A DNA stretch of 64,000 bases from Bufo bufo (GCF_905171765.1 NC_053392.1:39817114-39881113); one strand, 5' to 3'; shown: positions 10,261 through 22,756, counted from the first letter of the stretch. The notes: generated by a model from the letters alone, not told the origin. Program-made: numbers and translations.

Positions 10261-10499
10261 AAAATCAGAGCCTGGCAGGTGTGCACATGGAGAGCGCATA
10301 GTATGAAGTCTGGGACTGGGAGGAGGTCTGGGCCTGAGAACTATACCATGCTTGGTTTGCTGGATTCAAAGAGAGAGTGTGAGTTTTATCCATAATGAAT
10401 TGACCGTTCCACAAGCGGCACGCAGCAGCAGAAGTGGGAGCACTTTGTGGGGACTGCCCACATTATCTGAGATCGTGCCACGTGGAAGGAATATAATGG
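10261..10499. other. Unassigned sequence
   Basis: Between the MITE remnant and the LINE fragment. Nothing recognised. Confidence 0.4.
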
Positions 10500-11330
10500 T
10501 GAATATAATGCTCTCTTTGTTATGTTTGTCACTGATCTTTCCTTCACCCCCATATTCAATCTCTTGCTGCTCATGACACCTACACCTAAAAAAACATCTC
10601 TAGAATCCGCCCTTTTCTCTGTGTGGAAACAACAAAAACTGTCATTGTTGCCCTGATCCATTTCCATCTTGGTTACTGTAACTCATTACTAATTGGTTAT
10701 TCTCCCCCACAAAGCTCTCCACAGTGCTGCACTCCTACATCTCCCCCTCATCTCTGTCTACCACCCTACCCGTGCCATCTGTTCATCCAATGCCTTAAGA
10801 CTGACATTCACCATAATTGGAACCTCTCACGCCCGTCTCCAAGACTTCTCCTGTGCTGCACCAGTTCTCTGGAATGCCTTACCCTAAGCAATTAAATTGC
10901 ATGCATGCAATTTAGACGCTCCCTAAAAACACATCTTTTTAGGGTGGCCTATCACATTCTCTCATCTATCTCCATTCACAGTCTACCCTTCACCATCATT
11001 CTTCTGAACCTGATCCATCAATGTCCACCACACCCTCCCTACACTCAGAAGCACTAAATGTATCGGTTGGTGACGGCTCATGCAGCTTTATATCTACTTC
11101 TCTATTGTGTTAAGATGGCCAGACCATTGTACAGAACAAGTACTTGTTACCTTCTGTGTCACCCCTATCTCCTCACAGATTGTAAGCTCTTGTGAGCAGG
11201 GCCCACACTATTCGTGTTTTAATTGTTGACGTGTTTGCTGCTATTTATGTCTCTGTTTGTACCGTACATGAACCCCTGATTGTAAAGCACTGCGGAATAA
11301 GTTGGCGCTATATAACTAAAGATTATTAAT
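10500..11330 (+). pseudogene. L2/CR1-type LINE, 3' end of ORF2 and 3' UTR
   Basis: Broken frames give the C-terminal part of an L2/Rex1/CR1-type reverse transcriptase: KTVIVALIHFHLGYCNSLL at about 10629-10690, then PTRAICSSNALRL and FSCAAPVLWNALP at about 10767-10887. The 3' UTR has features common in amphibian and fish LINE tails: TTGTAAGCTCTTGTGAGCAG at 11179, TTGTAAAGCACTGCGGAATA at 11279, GGCGCTATATAA, and a short (ATT)-type tail. Strongly 5' truncated, as usual for target-primed insertion. Exact clade is uncertain. Confidence 0.75.
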
Positions 11331-11370
11331 GGTGCCAAATGCCAAGTTAGCCATCTTCACCACTGTAATC

Positions 11371-11690
11371 TTAAAGGGTTTCTGTCACCAGAATTAACCC
11401 TATTAAACTGGCTGACATTAGCGATGTGCTAATGTCAGCAGACCCTTACTCTCCTAATCTCATGCTTATGGATGCCCCCGTTACTGCACAATTTTAACTT
11501 TGATGATATGCTAATTAGCCTCTAGGAGCAGGGGGGGGGGGCGTTGCTCCTGCTCCTAGAAGCTCCGTTCACCCACCTCAAGTCACGCCCTGCCTTCCTT
11601 GATTGACAGGGCCAGCGTTCATCTTCTCCTGCCGGCCCTGTGTGCTGGATAAATCTCGCGCCTGCGCAGTCCCAGCACACAGACTCCAAC
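11371..11690 (+). repeat. Truncated TTAA-type repeat
   Basis: Begins TTAAAGGGTTTCTGTCACCAG, the style of terminus seen in other TTAA-bounded repeats here. It contains a short self-complementary stretch (GCTGACATTAGC / GCTAATGTCAGC) and a G9 run at about 11531. No matching right terminus was found. Confidence 0.45.
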
Positions 11691-13282
11691 TAATGTGTCA
11701 ACTCCCTGGAAAGTTGGGTGCATCGCAAGTCTAGGCAGAGAGCAGCAGACTGAGTTCTGATTACTACTCTGCTGGAGTTCCTCTACTGTTGTGGACTGTA
11801 AATTCAATAGGACTCCATTATTAATGCTGTTCGGCGTGGAGTCTCGCTGCACACTGCAGGATGCACTCTAGGCACACGGTAAACCACAGATCTCGCTATC
11901 GGATTCAGCATGGTTCATAATGGCTCCTCCATGACCCAGAGGCACTAGCAGGCGATAGACATGTGCTGTAGCCTCCCATGATGGTCATGGTCTCCAAGCA
12001 TCGGTGTGGCTCTGTCGCTTTGTAAAAGAAAACCTGTTTCCAAGTTGCAGAGTTTATAAAGAAAGTTAGTTGCAAGAAGAGGGTGTCCAGTGTTCTGCAA
12101 GGTCCACTACAGATCACACACCCTCAAGATTAGTGACTGGAGGCAGAGCTGTAATACATGGAAGTTAAGCCCTTCACTGCACAATGGGATAGAGCCTCCT
12201 TGTAAGCGGCAGGGCTGCTTTACTAGGATGGATACAGCCTAGGACCCGACAAAGGTTCCCAGGGCTGTCCCATGTGTTTATACAGTATATAAGGACATAT
12301 GTTAACAGTGCCTGTGCATATCATATTTCTATGTGCCATATCACTTGCACCTACATATGATATGCCATGTTGTGTGCATGTGATGTTGGGAAATGCCAGT
12401 GAGGTAGCCTGATATTGTGTGCACTACAGTGGGTGAAACACCTTGTATGTATTGTGGCCATGGTGGACTGTGGATGTCCACTAAGTAGCCTGTGATAGTG
12501 TATCAATGTCTCACAGGTTCATATACCTTGAGCATGGTGTTGAGTGGTGCTAAACCACAAAGGTTGCTTGTGGGAAGCGCACTGCATGTAATGTGCATTG
12601 CACTGTAGTATGTGAAACATTGGAGGCAGTTAAGGGTTATCTCCTTGGTAACACGGAAAAGGCTGGGCTAAGTCAGGGGTCAGTGTGAGGGTCACATCAC
12701 AGTGTCCCTTCATAAGCTATCACATGACTGTAGGGGATAAATATAAGTTCAAGCAGACCTCGTGATGGAAACACAGAAAAGATAATGGAGAAGGTCACAC
12801 AGATGTAATGTTAGCTGGAAGACCATGCAGATTTCTGCATGTAGCTAGCTGGCAGTAGAGGTGTTTAGCACTAACTATTAAGGTGTGTCACCTCAAACTC
12901 TAGCTAGGGATGATGTAGCTGAGCAACACAGAGGAGATGAGGCCGGAGCTAGGGGTAGAAAGAAGCTGCTGAGCACCTGCATTCTCCTGTTAAAGACTGT
13001 TCACATTGTGCCAATTGCAGTTAGCCTTCTTCACTTAAGGAAACTGCAGCTAATGTGTCAACACCCAGGAAATGTGGGTGAATCTCAAGGAAAGGCAAAT
13101 AATAAGCTGTTGTCACATAAAAAAAAACAGTACTTCTGTTGCTAATGATAAAAATAATCTGCCCTCGTTGAGAGACTCTGTAACTATGATAATTGTTCTT
13201 GTTCTGTCCCAGCACAGAATTAATTTCTAATTCATTCTGTTGCAATTTCTGTATTCCTGTAGTGATTAGTTAGGTAACAGCA
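11691..13282. other. Unassigned non-coding sequence
   Basis: No gene or element is recognisable. A block of about 50 bp recurs at 11687 and 13050 (shared CTAATGTGTCAAC followed by GGTGAATCTC-like sequence), so at least part is an old dispersed repeat. Confidence 0.4.
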
Positions 13283-13338
13283 GCCGAACACCGCGATGTG
13301 CCGAGCATCGTGATGCTCGAGTGAAAATGGTGTTCGGC
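13283..13338. repeat. Hairpin-in-hairpin repeat fragment
   Basis: GCCGAACACC at 13283-13292 pairs with GGTGTTCGGC at 13329-13338, and between them CGAGCATC pairs with GATGCTCG. It looks like a fragment of a foldback repeat ending near ACCCAACACTAG. Confidence 0.55.
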
Positions 13339-13370
13339 CGAGCATGCTCACCCAACACTAGTAACAGCAC

Positions 13371-15140
13371 CATCAAGCGGTGGTAAAAATGTATTGCACC
13401 TTGTTTTCTTGTTAATAAAGATTATTGCTTTGTCAGAAGTGCAAGGCATTCTGGGAAGGAGAAGCCAGTCTCCAGTCTACATACAGACTACAGGATATCA
13501 GCAGAGCTTTTCCATGCAGTTCTCCTTCTTAAAATCCACCATCTTTGTGCAAGTATATCTGGTTAGTGACATTTACCTTTGTTTCAGGGACAGTATGTTA
13601 TGCAGAGCTGTTCAGTAGTTTTAGTGTTACTTAGGGAGCTGTTCTGACTGTTAAATAGGTATGCAATCTATGAATAGGCAGTCATTTTTCGACATATGCC
13701 CAGTGTTAATGTAATGTCATAATACATGCTGTTCTATGCTTTCTTCTGATACATGTTATGCCTTATACAAGCCATTTGTATTCTTATAGTTTTAACCAAC
13801 TCACAATCCTGTTGACCAATTAACAAGTTAGACTACAGAAAACAGTCCTCTTATTTGGAAGACAGGATTGGTTTATGCTGAATGTCAGACTGCACACTGT
13901 GTGAACGTGTATGAAGACAGAACAGTCCTTTAGAGACTGTCACCATTAAGGCTGATGCCTCTTGTAAGATTGTTATAACCATCAAGCCTGTTGCCCCACA
14001 TGAAACCAGTGAATAGTCTTGTTGCAAACTTACATCTGTGTCTGACTGCTTTCTCTGGAGTGGGGAGCCATCCGTACCACTCAAAAGATCCAACAAGTCT
14101 TTCAAAAATTAGGCCTAATTCAACTTCGTTGACACCAAAAGGAGAATAGTATACTGTCTGGAATATGAGATATATGGCCTGGTCCTTAAGGCGTTTATGA
14201 TTACATATGCATGTTAGCTTCATAAAGGTGCACCGATGCAGTCATCAAGTGTGTTGAGCCCAAGTCATGTCAGGGTACAATGTTAGTCCTCTAAATCAGT
14301 ACCCTATAAATGGTTGGTGAAGTGTAGCTGAGACAGATTTGACAAAAGGGATTAAATTGTGCAAAGGTCTTTCTCTCACTCCAGTTTCTGGTTTTTGCGA
14401 TTTGACATTTTAAAAGATTTTGCCATGGGACTATGACCCCATGGCAAGTTCCAGGCATCACCAAGTTATGGCTGTTGAGGCCTTCTTTCTTTATTGCCTC
14501 ATTTGACTTCTGATGCCAAGTCACCGGCCAATCTCAAGTCACACCGTGAAGTAACATTCACTCACTCACTGATTGGTTGTCATGATCATGTGATGCTGGA
14601 AGACACTCCCTCATGCTGTGATTGGTCTCTGGGTGCCTCCTGCCACTTCCTGTTATGAACTTCCTCTACACTAATTCCACATCCCATATAGCCTCAAAAT
14701 ACCATGTTTTTCAGGACTGTCCTGGCTGTTCTTAAATTTTTTCCTGTCTTCCTTCGTGACAGGGAACCATAGAGCCACGCCTAATGAATAGCGACAGCAG
14801 GATGGGCTCCTATTAAATATTAATGTTGTTCAATCAAATTTACTTTAGAAGAACATATTATCTGCAAACTGGCGATGTCTGAGAGTGTTGCGAGTATGAG
14901 CCTCATGCAGGGTTATAATGAGGCTGAATGGTTGACTTAGGACATATGGTATGTGCATACATTAAGATATAATCTGTGGTTCTGCTTAACTCCTGCATAG
15001 TTCTCCATATTTTATATTCAGCCATGGAAGGATCAGGTTCTTCTGTTTACGATGTGGTCTCCAAGCTCACCAGGTGTCACTCACTGGATGCAGAGCAGTG
15101 CACAGAGGCCGGAGCAACAGATGCAAAGGCAGAAAGTCCA
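13371..15140. other. Unassigned non-coding sequence
   Basis: Minus-strand open frames at 13851-14223 and 14291-14524 have no recognisable motifs. Two inverted CCAAT-type boxes (ATTGG at about 14571 and 14622) are present but no gene could be tied to them. Confidence 0.4.
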
Positions 15141-15300
15141 CCATCTAATATATAAAAATTATTCACAAGAAATACGCTTACGCATTTCAGGCCTGAAGAC
15201 CCTTAGTCTTAGTATCATGCTATGTCTCTATATCTGATTTTGCCAATATGGTACCTGGATCTGCTACTTTTGAACAAACTGAATTACCCTATAAAAGGGG
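15141..15300 (-). repeat. Decayed PLE-type terminal fragment
   Basis: On the minus strand it reads ACTAAGACTAAGGGTC, then GAAATGCGTAAGCG. The palindromic PLE at 30321-30879 has the same order (CTAAGACTAAGGG, then GAAACGCGTCAGCG). Only this part aligns by eye, so the limits are approximate. Confidence 0.5.
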
Positions 15301-15806
15301 CACAAACTTCACCACTGCTACCTGCCGGCCAATTTAGTTGTTCAGAGACTCTTCTCGCAGACTAGCTGTATATTGATGAGGGGGTCAAACAATACATATT
15401 CTGCTTCTTTATAATGAACAATTCCCAACATCACAATGTGTTTGTTCCACATGGAGGATCTTTTAGGTCCTATGAGAGGTATGTACAGTATGACTCAAGG
15501 ATATCTGTAGGAAACAGATTCAGGTGAACTCAAACGATTGGGCTGATGTCTGCTAAAGGGTTAATGCTATAATGCTAGGATATGCCCCCATTGTCTTATA
15601 GGTGCGAGTCCCACCGTTGGGGACCCGCACCTAATATCGAAAACGGAGCCCCCGCAAGTGAAGGAGCTGCCCTCCATTCATTTTCTATGGGGCCGGTGAA
15701 AATAGCCGAGCACTGGCTCGGCTATTTCCATCAGCCCCATAGAAATGAATGGGAGTGCGGGCCGCGCATGCGCGGTATGCTCCTATTCACTTCTATGGGG
15801 AGCCGG

Positions 15807-16449
15807 TGTAATGACCGACGTAACGCACAGGGAGGAAAAAAGGGAAAGCCCTGCCCAAGGGAGAGGGAAAGGTGGTGACCCCTAACTCACCTTGCGGCTG
15901 GCACCTGACTGCCCTGACGTCCCTAGACGGGTCCTCACCCGTGCGGCGATCACGTGCCTAAACCCTGGCTTTCCCTAAAATGAGCCCTAGATAGTGAACG
16001 GGCCGGTGGGATCGCTAGTCCGCACCACTATCACTAAGAGGGAAACACCAGGGAGAGGACAGACCAAACACATACACCCAGGTGGGCGACCACAATAGAC
16101 CACAAAGGTCCAACAGGGATCCGGAGGGTAGCGTTCTGGACCAACTACCAGAGAACGCAGCAAACACAGCTCCAGAAGGTCAGAATAGATGTCCAGGCAG
16201 GAAGGCTCTATCTCTGGCAACCAGAGAAGTGTGAGAGAGGAATATAAGGAGATTTGGGAGTGCTGGACAAGGAACAGCTGAGGAGAAGGAGCTACGGATC
16301 CCTGAGTGAGCCAAAAGGGTTTGCAAAGCAAACCCAGAAAGCTACCATAAGGAAAACAGCCCTATCTTAAATAGAGCGTGCAGCCAACCGCTGCGACTTC
16401 CTGACCACGGGTATAACGAGTCAGCGTGGTTCTCGATACCCTCGTGACA
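15807..16449 (-). repeat. Chromovirus LTR (3' LTR on the minus strand)
   Basis: 643 bp, near-identical to 20716-21367. Small indels (for example an extra AAACAGACA-like piece in the other copy) and few substitutions separate them. Confidence 0.95.
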
Positions 16450-16793
16450 GTACCCCCCCTCTCTACGAGGGGCCTCCGGACACTCAGGACCAGGTCTCTC
16501 AGATGAGAGGCATGAAAAACCCGAACTAGCCTGTCTGCGTTTACCTCAGACGCAGGAACCCACATTCTTTCCTCGGGACCGTAACCTCTCCAATGCACCA
16601 GATATTGAAGAGAGCGGCGGACCCTACGAGAATTAACAATTTTGGATATCTGAAATTCTAGATTACCATCCACGACAACAGGAGGGGGTGGCAGCGGTGA
16701 CGGTTCTAGAGGTGAAACATATTTTTTGAGTAACGATTTATGAAAAACATTATGAATTTTAAAAGTCTGAGGTAACTCCAGGCGAAAAGCCAC
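16362..16793 (-). pseudogene. Chromovirus chromodomain and C-terminus of pol
   Basis: Frame of about 143 codons continuing the integrase C-terminal region (FRLELPQTFKIHNVFHKS). It then has a chromodomain at about residues 48-95, recognised by FQISKIVNSRRVRRSLQYLV, HWRGYGPEERMWVP and ASEV. In chromoviruses this domain can bind modified histone tails and direct integration. The frame extends into the LTR. It is separated from the integrase core by a frame change at about 16800. Confidence 0.85.
16450..16464 (-). promoter_or_regulatory. Chromovirus polypurine tract
   Basis: On the minus strand AGAGAGGGGGGTAC lies directly before the LTR start TGTCACGAGG. Confidence 0.75.
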
Positions 16794-16807
16794 GGGGTTG
16801 ATGATGG

Positions 16808-17950
16808 CTACAATTTGTAAGGGCCAATAAACCTAGGACCCAGTTTCCAAGAGGGAACCTTCAATTTAATATTCCTAGTAGACAACCACACATAGTCATT
16901 CACTCCTAGGTCCGGACCTGGCGACCGTCTCTTATCAGCCATGCATTTGTATTTACCTCCTATATTTTTCAAGTTAGCTTGCACCTTCTGCCATACCGAT
17001 GAAAGAGATGACGAAAACCGTTCCTCTTCGGGAACCCCAGAAGACCCCCCCTCTTTGAAAGTACAGAATTGGGGATGAAAACCATATGCACCAAGAAATG
17101 GTGACTTGCCAGTGGATTCCTGACGACGATTATTTATGGCAAACTCAGCTAACGGTAAATATGATGACCACAACTCTTGGTTTTCAGACACAAAACATCT
17201 TAGATATGTCTCAAGGTTTTGGTTGGTATGCTCAGTCTGTCCATTCGACTGAGGATGGAAAGCTGAGGAAAAGGACAAGTGTACCCCCAAACGGGAACAA
17301 AAAGCTTTCCAAAATTTAGAAATAAACTGGGTACCCCGATCCGAAACAACATCGGAGGGGACCCCGTGAAGCTTCACGATTTCACTGACGAATACCTGAG
17401 CAAGAGTCTTAGCATTAGGTAGTGCGGGTAACGCAATGAAGTGTACCATTTTGCTAAACCTGTCCACTACTACCAAAATAACTGTTTTTACCCGCAGACA
17501 AAGGTAAGTCAGTGATAAAATCCATTGACAGATGGTCCACGGTCAATTGGGAATGACGAGTGGTAATAGAGACCCTGCAGGACGTGTATGCGAAACTTTT
17601 GCGCGCGCACAGGTAGAACAAGAAGACACAAAATCCAATACATCCTGACGCAACCTTGGCCACCAAAAACGACGAGACAATAGCTCCAAGGTTGCTTTAC
17701 TACCCGGGTGCCCAGCAAGTGCCGAATTATGATGTTCCTTTAATAATTCGAAACGTAGGTTCAACGGTACAAACAATTTCTCTGAGGGGCAAGAGACCGG
17801 GGCGTCCCCCTGGGCCTCTAACACCTTCCCCTCCAAAACAGAGTGTACCGCAGAAACAATCACTCCTCTTTGAAGAATGGGTACCGGATCACTCACATTA
17901 CCCCCTTCAGGGAAACAACGAGATAGTGCATCAGCCTTGGTGTTCTTTGC
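16808..17950 (-). pseudogene. Chromovirus integrase
   Basis: The zinc-binding domain is near 17750-17600 (HNSALAGHPGSKAT, CSTCARAKV, giving HHCC). The core follows in the frame 17476-16808 with D in VVVDRFSKM (about 17464), D in VVSDRGTQF (about 17341) and E in NGQTEHTNQN (about 17233), a DD35E spacing. The frame continues to a conserved C-terminal region (VNDYVWLSTRNI, KLGPRFIGPYKL). A frame break separates the zinc domain from the core at about 17480-17540. The intact enzyme would insert element cDNA. Confidence 0.88.
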
Positions 17951-19760
17951 CCCAGGACGATAGGTAATCACAAAGTTAAACCTGGTAAAAAATAGCGACC
18001 ACCTAGCCTGTCTAGGGGTGAGACGCTTAGCTGATTCGAGGTACAGAAGATTTTTGTGGTCCGTAATCACAGTGACGGGGTGGACTGCCCCTCTAAGAAG
18101 TGACGCCACTCCTCAAACGCAAGTTTAATAGCTAATAGTTCCCTATTGCCAATATCGTAGTTCTTTTCTGCTGCAGATAGTTTTTAGAAAAGAAAGCACA
18201 AGGACGCCATTTGCCAGGAGACGGACCCTGAGACAGCACCGCCCCCACTCCCACCTCTGACGCATCGACTTCAACAATAAAAGGCTGAGAGACATCAGGT
18301 TGGACCAGTACAGGTGCCGAGGTAAACCTCTCTTTTAGAGAGGAAAAAGCAACTTTAGCGGCGTCAGACCATTTAGAAAAATCAGTCCCCTTCCTAGTCA
18401 TGTCAGTAAGCGGTTTTACAATAAGTGAATCATTTTTTATGAATTTCCTATAGAAATTCGCGAAGGACAAGAACCGTTGTAGTGCTTTAAGGTTCTCAGG
18501 AAGATCCCAATCTAAAATTACCTGGACCTTCCTAGGATCCATACGGAAACCTGAAGCAGATAAAAAATAACCCAGGAACTGTATTTCCTGAACGGCGAAG
18601 ACACATTTTTCAATTTTAGCATATAATTCATTCGTCCGTAGGACCTGCAGTACCTGTCTGACATGCACCTCATGTGTTTTCAGATCCGACTAATAAATTA
18701 AAATATCATCTAGGTATATTACCACAAACCTGCCGATTAGATGACTAAAAATGTCATTCACGAAATGTTGAAAGACGGCAGGAGCATTGGTCAGACCGAA
18801 GGCATAACTAGATTTTCATAATGCCCCTCAGGGGTGTTAAACGCTGTCTTCCACTCATCCCCCTCCTTAATACGAATCAGATTGTAGGCCCCCCTAAGAT
18901 CAAGTTTGGAGAACCACCTAGCACCCGCAATCTGGTTAAACAGGTCAGGAATGAGAGGAAGAGGGTACGGGTCTCGGATGGTTATCCGATTTAATACGCG
19001 AAAATCTAGGCAAGGACGCAGGCCCCTATCTTTCTTTTTAACGAAGAAAAACCCTGCAGCCACGGGTGAAGAAGAGGGTCTGATGTGTCCTTTAGCCAAG
19101 CTCTCGAGATATAATCTTTCATGGCTTGTCTCTCTGGACCCGAAAGATTATATAACCTGGTCTTGGGTAATTTTGCGCCGGGAATAAGGTTAACCGGGCA
19201 ATCATAAGGACGATGAGGTGGTAACTTCTGACAACCCTTTTCAGAAAAAACCTCCTCAAAATCCGAAATAAATGTAGGTACGGTAGTTATGGAGGCGACT
19301 AAGCAATTGCTATTTAAGCAAATTTCTCTGCACTGCTCACTCCACTCCAATATCTCCCTGGCCTGCCAATCCACCACTGGATTGTGCGCTACCAACCAGG
19401 GAAGACCCAGCACTACCGGAGTGGGAAGCCCCTCCAGAACATAACCTGAAAGCATCTCGTTATGGTGGTCCCCTACCCGAAGGTGTAAATTATGAACAAT
19501 GTGGGTGAGGTTTCTCTGAGACAGAGGAGCAGAATCAATAGCGAATATGGGAATGGGTCTCTGTAACGTACAGAGAGACAAACCCAAAGTGCGGGCAAAA
19601 TGGGCATCTATCAAATTTACCCCTGCTCCACTGTCTAGAAAGAAAGAAATAGTCTCCGTCTTATCACCAAAAATAATAACCGCTGGCAACACAAATTGCG
19701 ATGTACGTATGGAGGAAACGTATACCCCCGGCTGACATCCTCCACACAGCCTGGGGTTAG
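17951..19760 (-). pseudogene. Chromovirus protease - reverse transcriptase - RNase H
   Basis: The aspartic protease active site DSGA lies in FFLDSGAGVNLID (about 19635). RT begins with LPPHRPYDCPVNLIPGA and continues [18 protein letters not shown] and [15 protein letters not shown]. The YLDD box is at 18706-18717 and is followed within five codons by a TAG at about 18692-18690. The connection and RNase H follow (FLGYFLSASGFRMD, FIVEVDASEVGVGAVLSQ, then [23 protein letters not shown]). Frame changes occur at about 19085, 18790 and 18120. Protease, polymerase and nuclease would process and copy the element if intact. Confidence 0.9.
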
Positions 19761-20619
19761 TAGTTTTTTCCGACGGTCTTTTGTTTCTGAGGAAAGAAGG
19801 ACAGACATTAATGAAATGACCCCTCTCCCCACAAAAAAAACAAACCCCACGCCTACGGCGAGCCTCAGGAGGACGGACCTGACGAGTAGTTCCTCCTAGC
19901 TGCATAGGCTCGTCTAAGTCCGTACAGACTAACTGCTGCTTGGGAGGGGTTACCAATTGCTCCGGTTTTTTCAACCTGTCCCTAAGGTGTCTCTCTATAC
20001 GGATAGAAAGGGACATAACCGCATCAAAGGAAAAGGGGGTCTCATATAATGCAAGCGCATTGTTAACCCTTTCGGATAACCCAGAGCAGAACTGACTCCT
20101 GAGAGTCGGGTCGTTCCATTGGGTATCCGTAGCCCCACCTACGGAATTCAGAGCAATATTCCTCTACCGGCCGCTCTCCTTGTAAGAGTCTCCGTAATCT
20201 TGATTCAGCCAGTGCGACTCGTCAGGGTCGTCATATATGAGACCCAAGGCCCCGAAAAACTCATCCACTGACCGAAGAGCCTGGGAATCAGTAGGTAAAG
20301 AGAACGCCCAGGACTGCGGGTCCCCCTGCAGCAGGGAAATAACAAACCCCACCCGCTGATCTTCATTACCAGAGGAGTAAGGGCGCAGTTTAAAATATAA
20401 CTTACAGGCCTCACGGAATGTCAAAAACTTGTCCCTTCCCCCAGAAAATCTGTCAGGGAGAGGGACCTTGGGTTCCGCAACAACCTGGTTACTAGTAGCA
20501 ACCGCTGGGCTTGCGGTCAGTTGCAATCGCTGCTGTTGCTGGAGGACCGACGCCTTCAATCCTGCCACCTCCAAAGACAGGCCATGAAATTGTTTGGACA
20601 GAGCAGCAATTTGATCCAT
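19761..20619 (-). pseudogene. Chromovirus gag
   Basis: ATG at 20619 on the minus strand opens a coiled-coil-like start (MDQIAALSKQFHGLSLEVAG). A retrotransposon gag core follows (PLPDRFSGGRDKFLTFREAC, LYFKLRP, ISLLQGDPQSWAFSLP). The frame is lost near 20164. It resumes in the frame from 20016 with a zinc knuckle CFFCGERGHFINVC (C-X2-C-X4-H-X4-C, about 19842-19801). Gag forms the particle and the knuckle binds RNA. One frame change between 20164 and 20016 breaks it. Confidence 0.88.
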
Positions 20620-20715
20620 ACTGGATTCTAAGTAGGTAAAAAATTATTATTATTATTTTTATATATATTTTTTTTACCTACTTTTTTACCTACACAAAAT
20701 AAGGGCCAGAGATAA

Positions 20716-21367
20716 TGTAATGACCGATGTAACGCACAGGGAGGAAAAAAGGGAAAGCCCTGCCCAAGGGAGAGGGAAAGGTGGTGACCCCTAACTCACC
20801 TTGCGGCTGGCACCTGACTGCCCTGACGTCCCTAGACGGGTTCCTCACCCGTGCGGCGATCACGTGCCTAAACCCTGGCTTTCCCTAAAATGAGCCCTAG
20901 ATAGTGAACGGGCCGGTGGGATCGCTAGTCCGCACCACTATCACTAAGAGGGAAACACCAGGGAGAGGACAGACAAAACAGACAAACACATACACCCAGG
21001 TGGGCGACCACAATAGACCACAAAGGTCCAACAGGGATCCGGAGGGTAGCGTTCTGGACCAACTACCAGAGAACGCAGCAACACAGCTCCAGAAGGTCAG
21101 AATAGATGTCCAGGCAGGAAGCTCTATCTCTGGCAACCAGAGAAGTGTGAGAGAGAAATATAAGGAGGTCTGGGAGTGCTGGACAAGGAACAGCTGAGGA
21201 GAAGGAGCTACGGATCCCTGAGTGAGCCAAAAGGGTTTGCAAACCAAACCCAGAAAGCTACCATAAGGAAAACAGCCCTATCTTAAATAGAGCGTGCAGC
21301 CAACCGCTGCGACTTCCTGACCCCGGTTATAACGGAGTCAGGCGTGGTTCTCGATACCCTCGTGACA
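20716..21367 (-). repeat. Chromovirus LTR (5' LTR on the minus strand)
   Basis: 652 bp, partner of 15807-16449. The next ~70 bases inward (20640-20700) are AT-rich and self-complementary. I could not identify a convincing primer-binding site. Confidence 0.93.
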
Positions 21368-21648
21368 GCCGGCTTGGTGGTACCCGGACCGGAGTCCTCC
21401 AGCCACCACCTTGCGGGGCTCCATTTTCTACATAGGTGCGAGTCCCAGCGGTGGTAACCGCACCTATAAGACAATGGGGGCATATCCTAACGATATGCCC
21501 CCATTGTCTATGATGAAACAACCCCTTTAAAGCTGACAGAAAATCAACTTTGCCAAGATCCAACCTATAAGGAAAAAAAGCATTGAATTATTACAGAAGG
21601 TTGAGGACCATTTAGAGGACATGCTTGGACGAGGATAGGAAATGTAAC

Positions 21649-22756
21649 TAGTGATGAGCAGCAACGGCAATAGTCGTTTTCACGATATTTCGCAAATTTC
21701 TGGCCTAATATTCGCCATAAATTTGCAAATTCTAGAATTCGTGACCTCTAGTCATTATTTTCTTGTCTGCGAAAATCGGCAATGTAATATGTGCGTATTG
21801 CGTGCGCAATACAGGTGTGGCTCACTTTTGGTACATTTTTCAAGCTGCTAGAAGTTTCCTGAGACTGGAGCAACTTTTGTGACTGTGAGGAAGAAATCCT
21901 GATCACTGTAAGTAATTTTACATTACAGCACTGTTTCTAATTACATTTCACATGCATGGCAGAACAATAGCTTTATATGCAGATAGAGTGCTCCAATATA
22001 TTCGCAATTGCGCAAATTGGCACTAATGATGTGCATATTTTTGGGCGCAATACATGCAACTTCACATTTTTTTCAGGTCTGTGTAGATATTACTGATTGG
22101 TGCACTAAGTATTGTTGTGACATCACAGCACTATGTCTGTAGCCTGTATGTATGGACAGCAAATAAATATCTCTCACATGCACATTGCACATCCATTTTC
22201 CTGCCACACACTATATACCACACACACACACACACACAAAGACTAAAGACACTAATCCCTATCACAGCACAGTAATTTCTATCACACTACCTAACACCCT
22301 GCACTGGAACCCATCAGCTACACTATATCATTATCTAACCTACACTGACTGACTATCTCCCACTAACTATCTGTATATATGAGATAACTAACTATCTAAT
22401 GTAATTGAATAAGGATCCAGATGACTCAGCAAAGCACAGAGCACAGCAATGTCACTGCTCTCTCTCTCTCTCTCTCAGAACTTCAAAAAACAGCAGAAAA
22501 TGGCTGCTGGGGGAGTTTCTTATATAGTAAGGGTAGGCAACTTTCCTATTGGTTGCTAGGGATGTTGCTAAGCTCAGACAAATATATTGCTGCCTTCTCA
22601 TTGGCCCACAAGCAAGAAGGGAGGTTACTGATGAAAAAAAATCTAAAATATTCACGATTACAAAGATATAGCACTATATTCTAGATCGTCGCAAATCCTC
22701 AAAGTGCCGATATTCGCGATAAAAATTTGCGATTAGAATATTCGCTATCAACACTA
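21649..22756. mobile_element. Non-autonomous hAT element
   Basis: Ends TAGTGATGAGC and (inverted) TAGTGTTGATAGCG are flanked by a perfect 8-bp duplication AATGTAAC at 21641-21648 and 22757-22764. This is the hAT signature. Sub-terminal parts are rich in CGCGATATT/TTTGCGA motifs in both orientations. There is no transposase frame in the 1108 bp. Simple repeats (CA at about 22218, TC at about 22461) lie inside. Confidence 0.9.

Larger units (their letters stand above)
15807..21367 (-). mobile_element. Ty3-type chromovirus, nearly full length but mutated
   Basis: Both LTRs (15807-16449 and 20716-21367) start TGTAATGACC and end CTCGTGACA on the plus strand. The element is flanked by a perfect 5-bp duplication GCCGG (15802-15806 and 21368-21372). 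The minus-strand internal region encodes, in order, gag with a CCHC knuckle, protease, RT, RNase H, integrase and a chromodomain, the defining order of chromoviruses. The LTRs are nearly identical, so insertion is fairly recent. The genes nevertheless carry several frameshifts and a stop just after the RT active site. Confidence 0.95.
15554..21530 (+). repeat. Foldback MITE split by the chromovirus
   Basis: The left part (15554-15806) carries GATATGCCCCCATTGTCTTA and AGGTGCGAGTCCCACC. The right part (21368-21530) carries the inverse (GGTGCGAGTCCCAGC, then GACAATGGGGGCATATCC) and ends CAACCCCTTTAA. Removing the LTR element and one GCCGG rejoins them as a single foldback unit with CTATGGGGAGCCGG at the join. 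Confidence 0.75.

Noticed and set aside
13851..14524. Three minus-strand frames of 77-97 codons
   Set aside because: No recognisable domain, no splice context and unremarkable composition. Left as unassigned.
14560..14830. Possible promoter with two inverted CCAAT boxes
   Set aside because: No TATA, CpG island or coding exon could be linked to it, so the boxes are within chance expectation.
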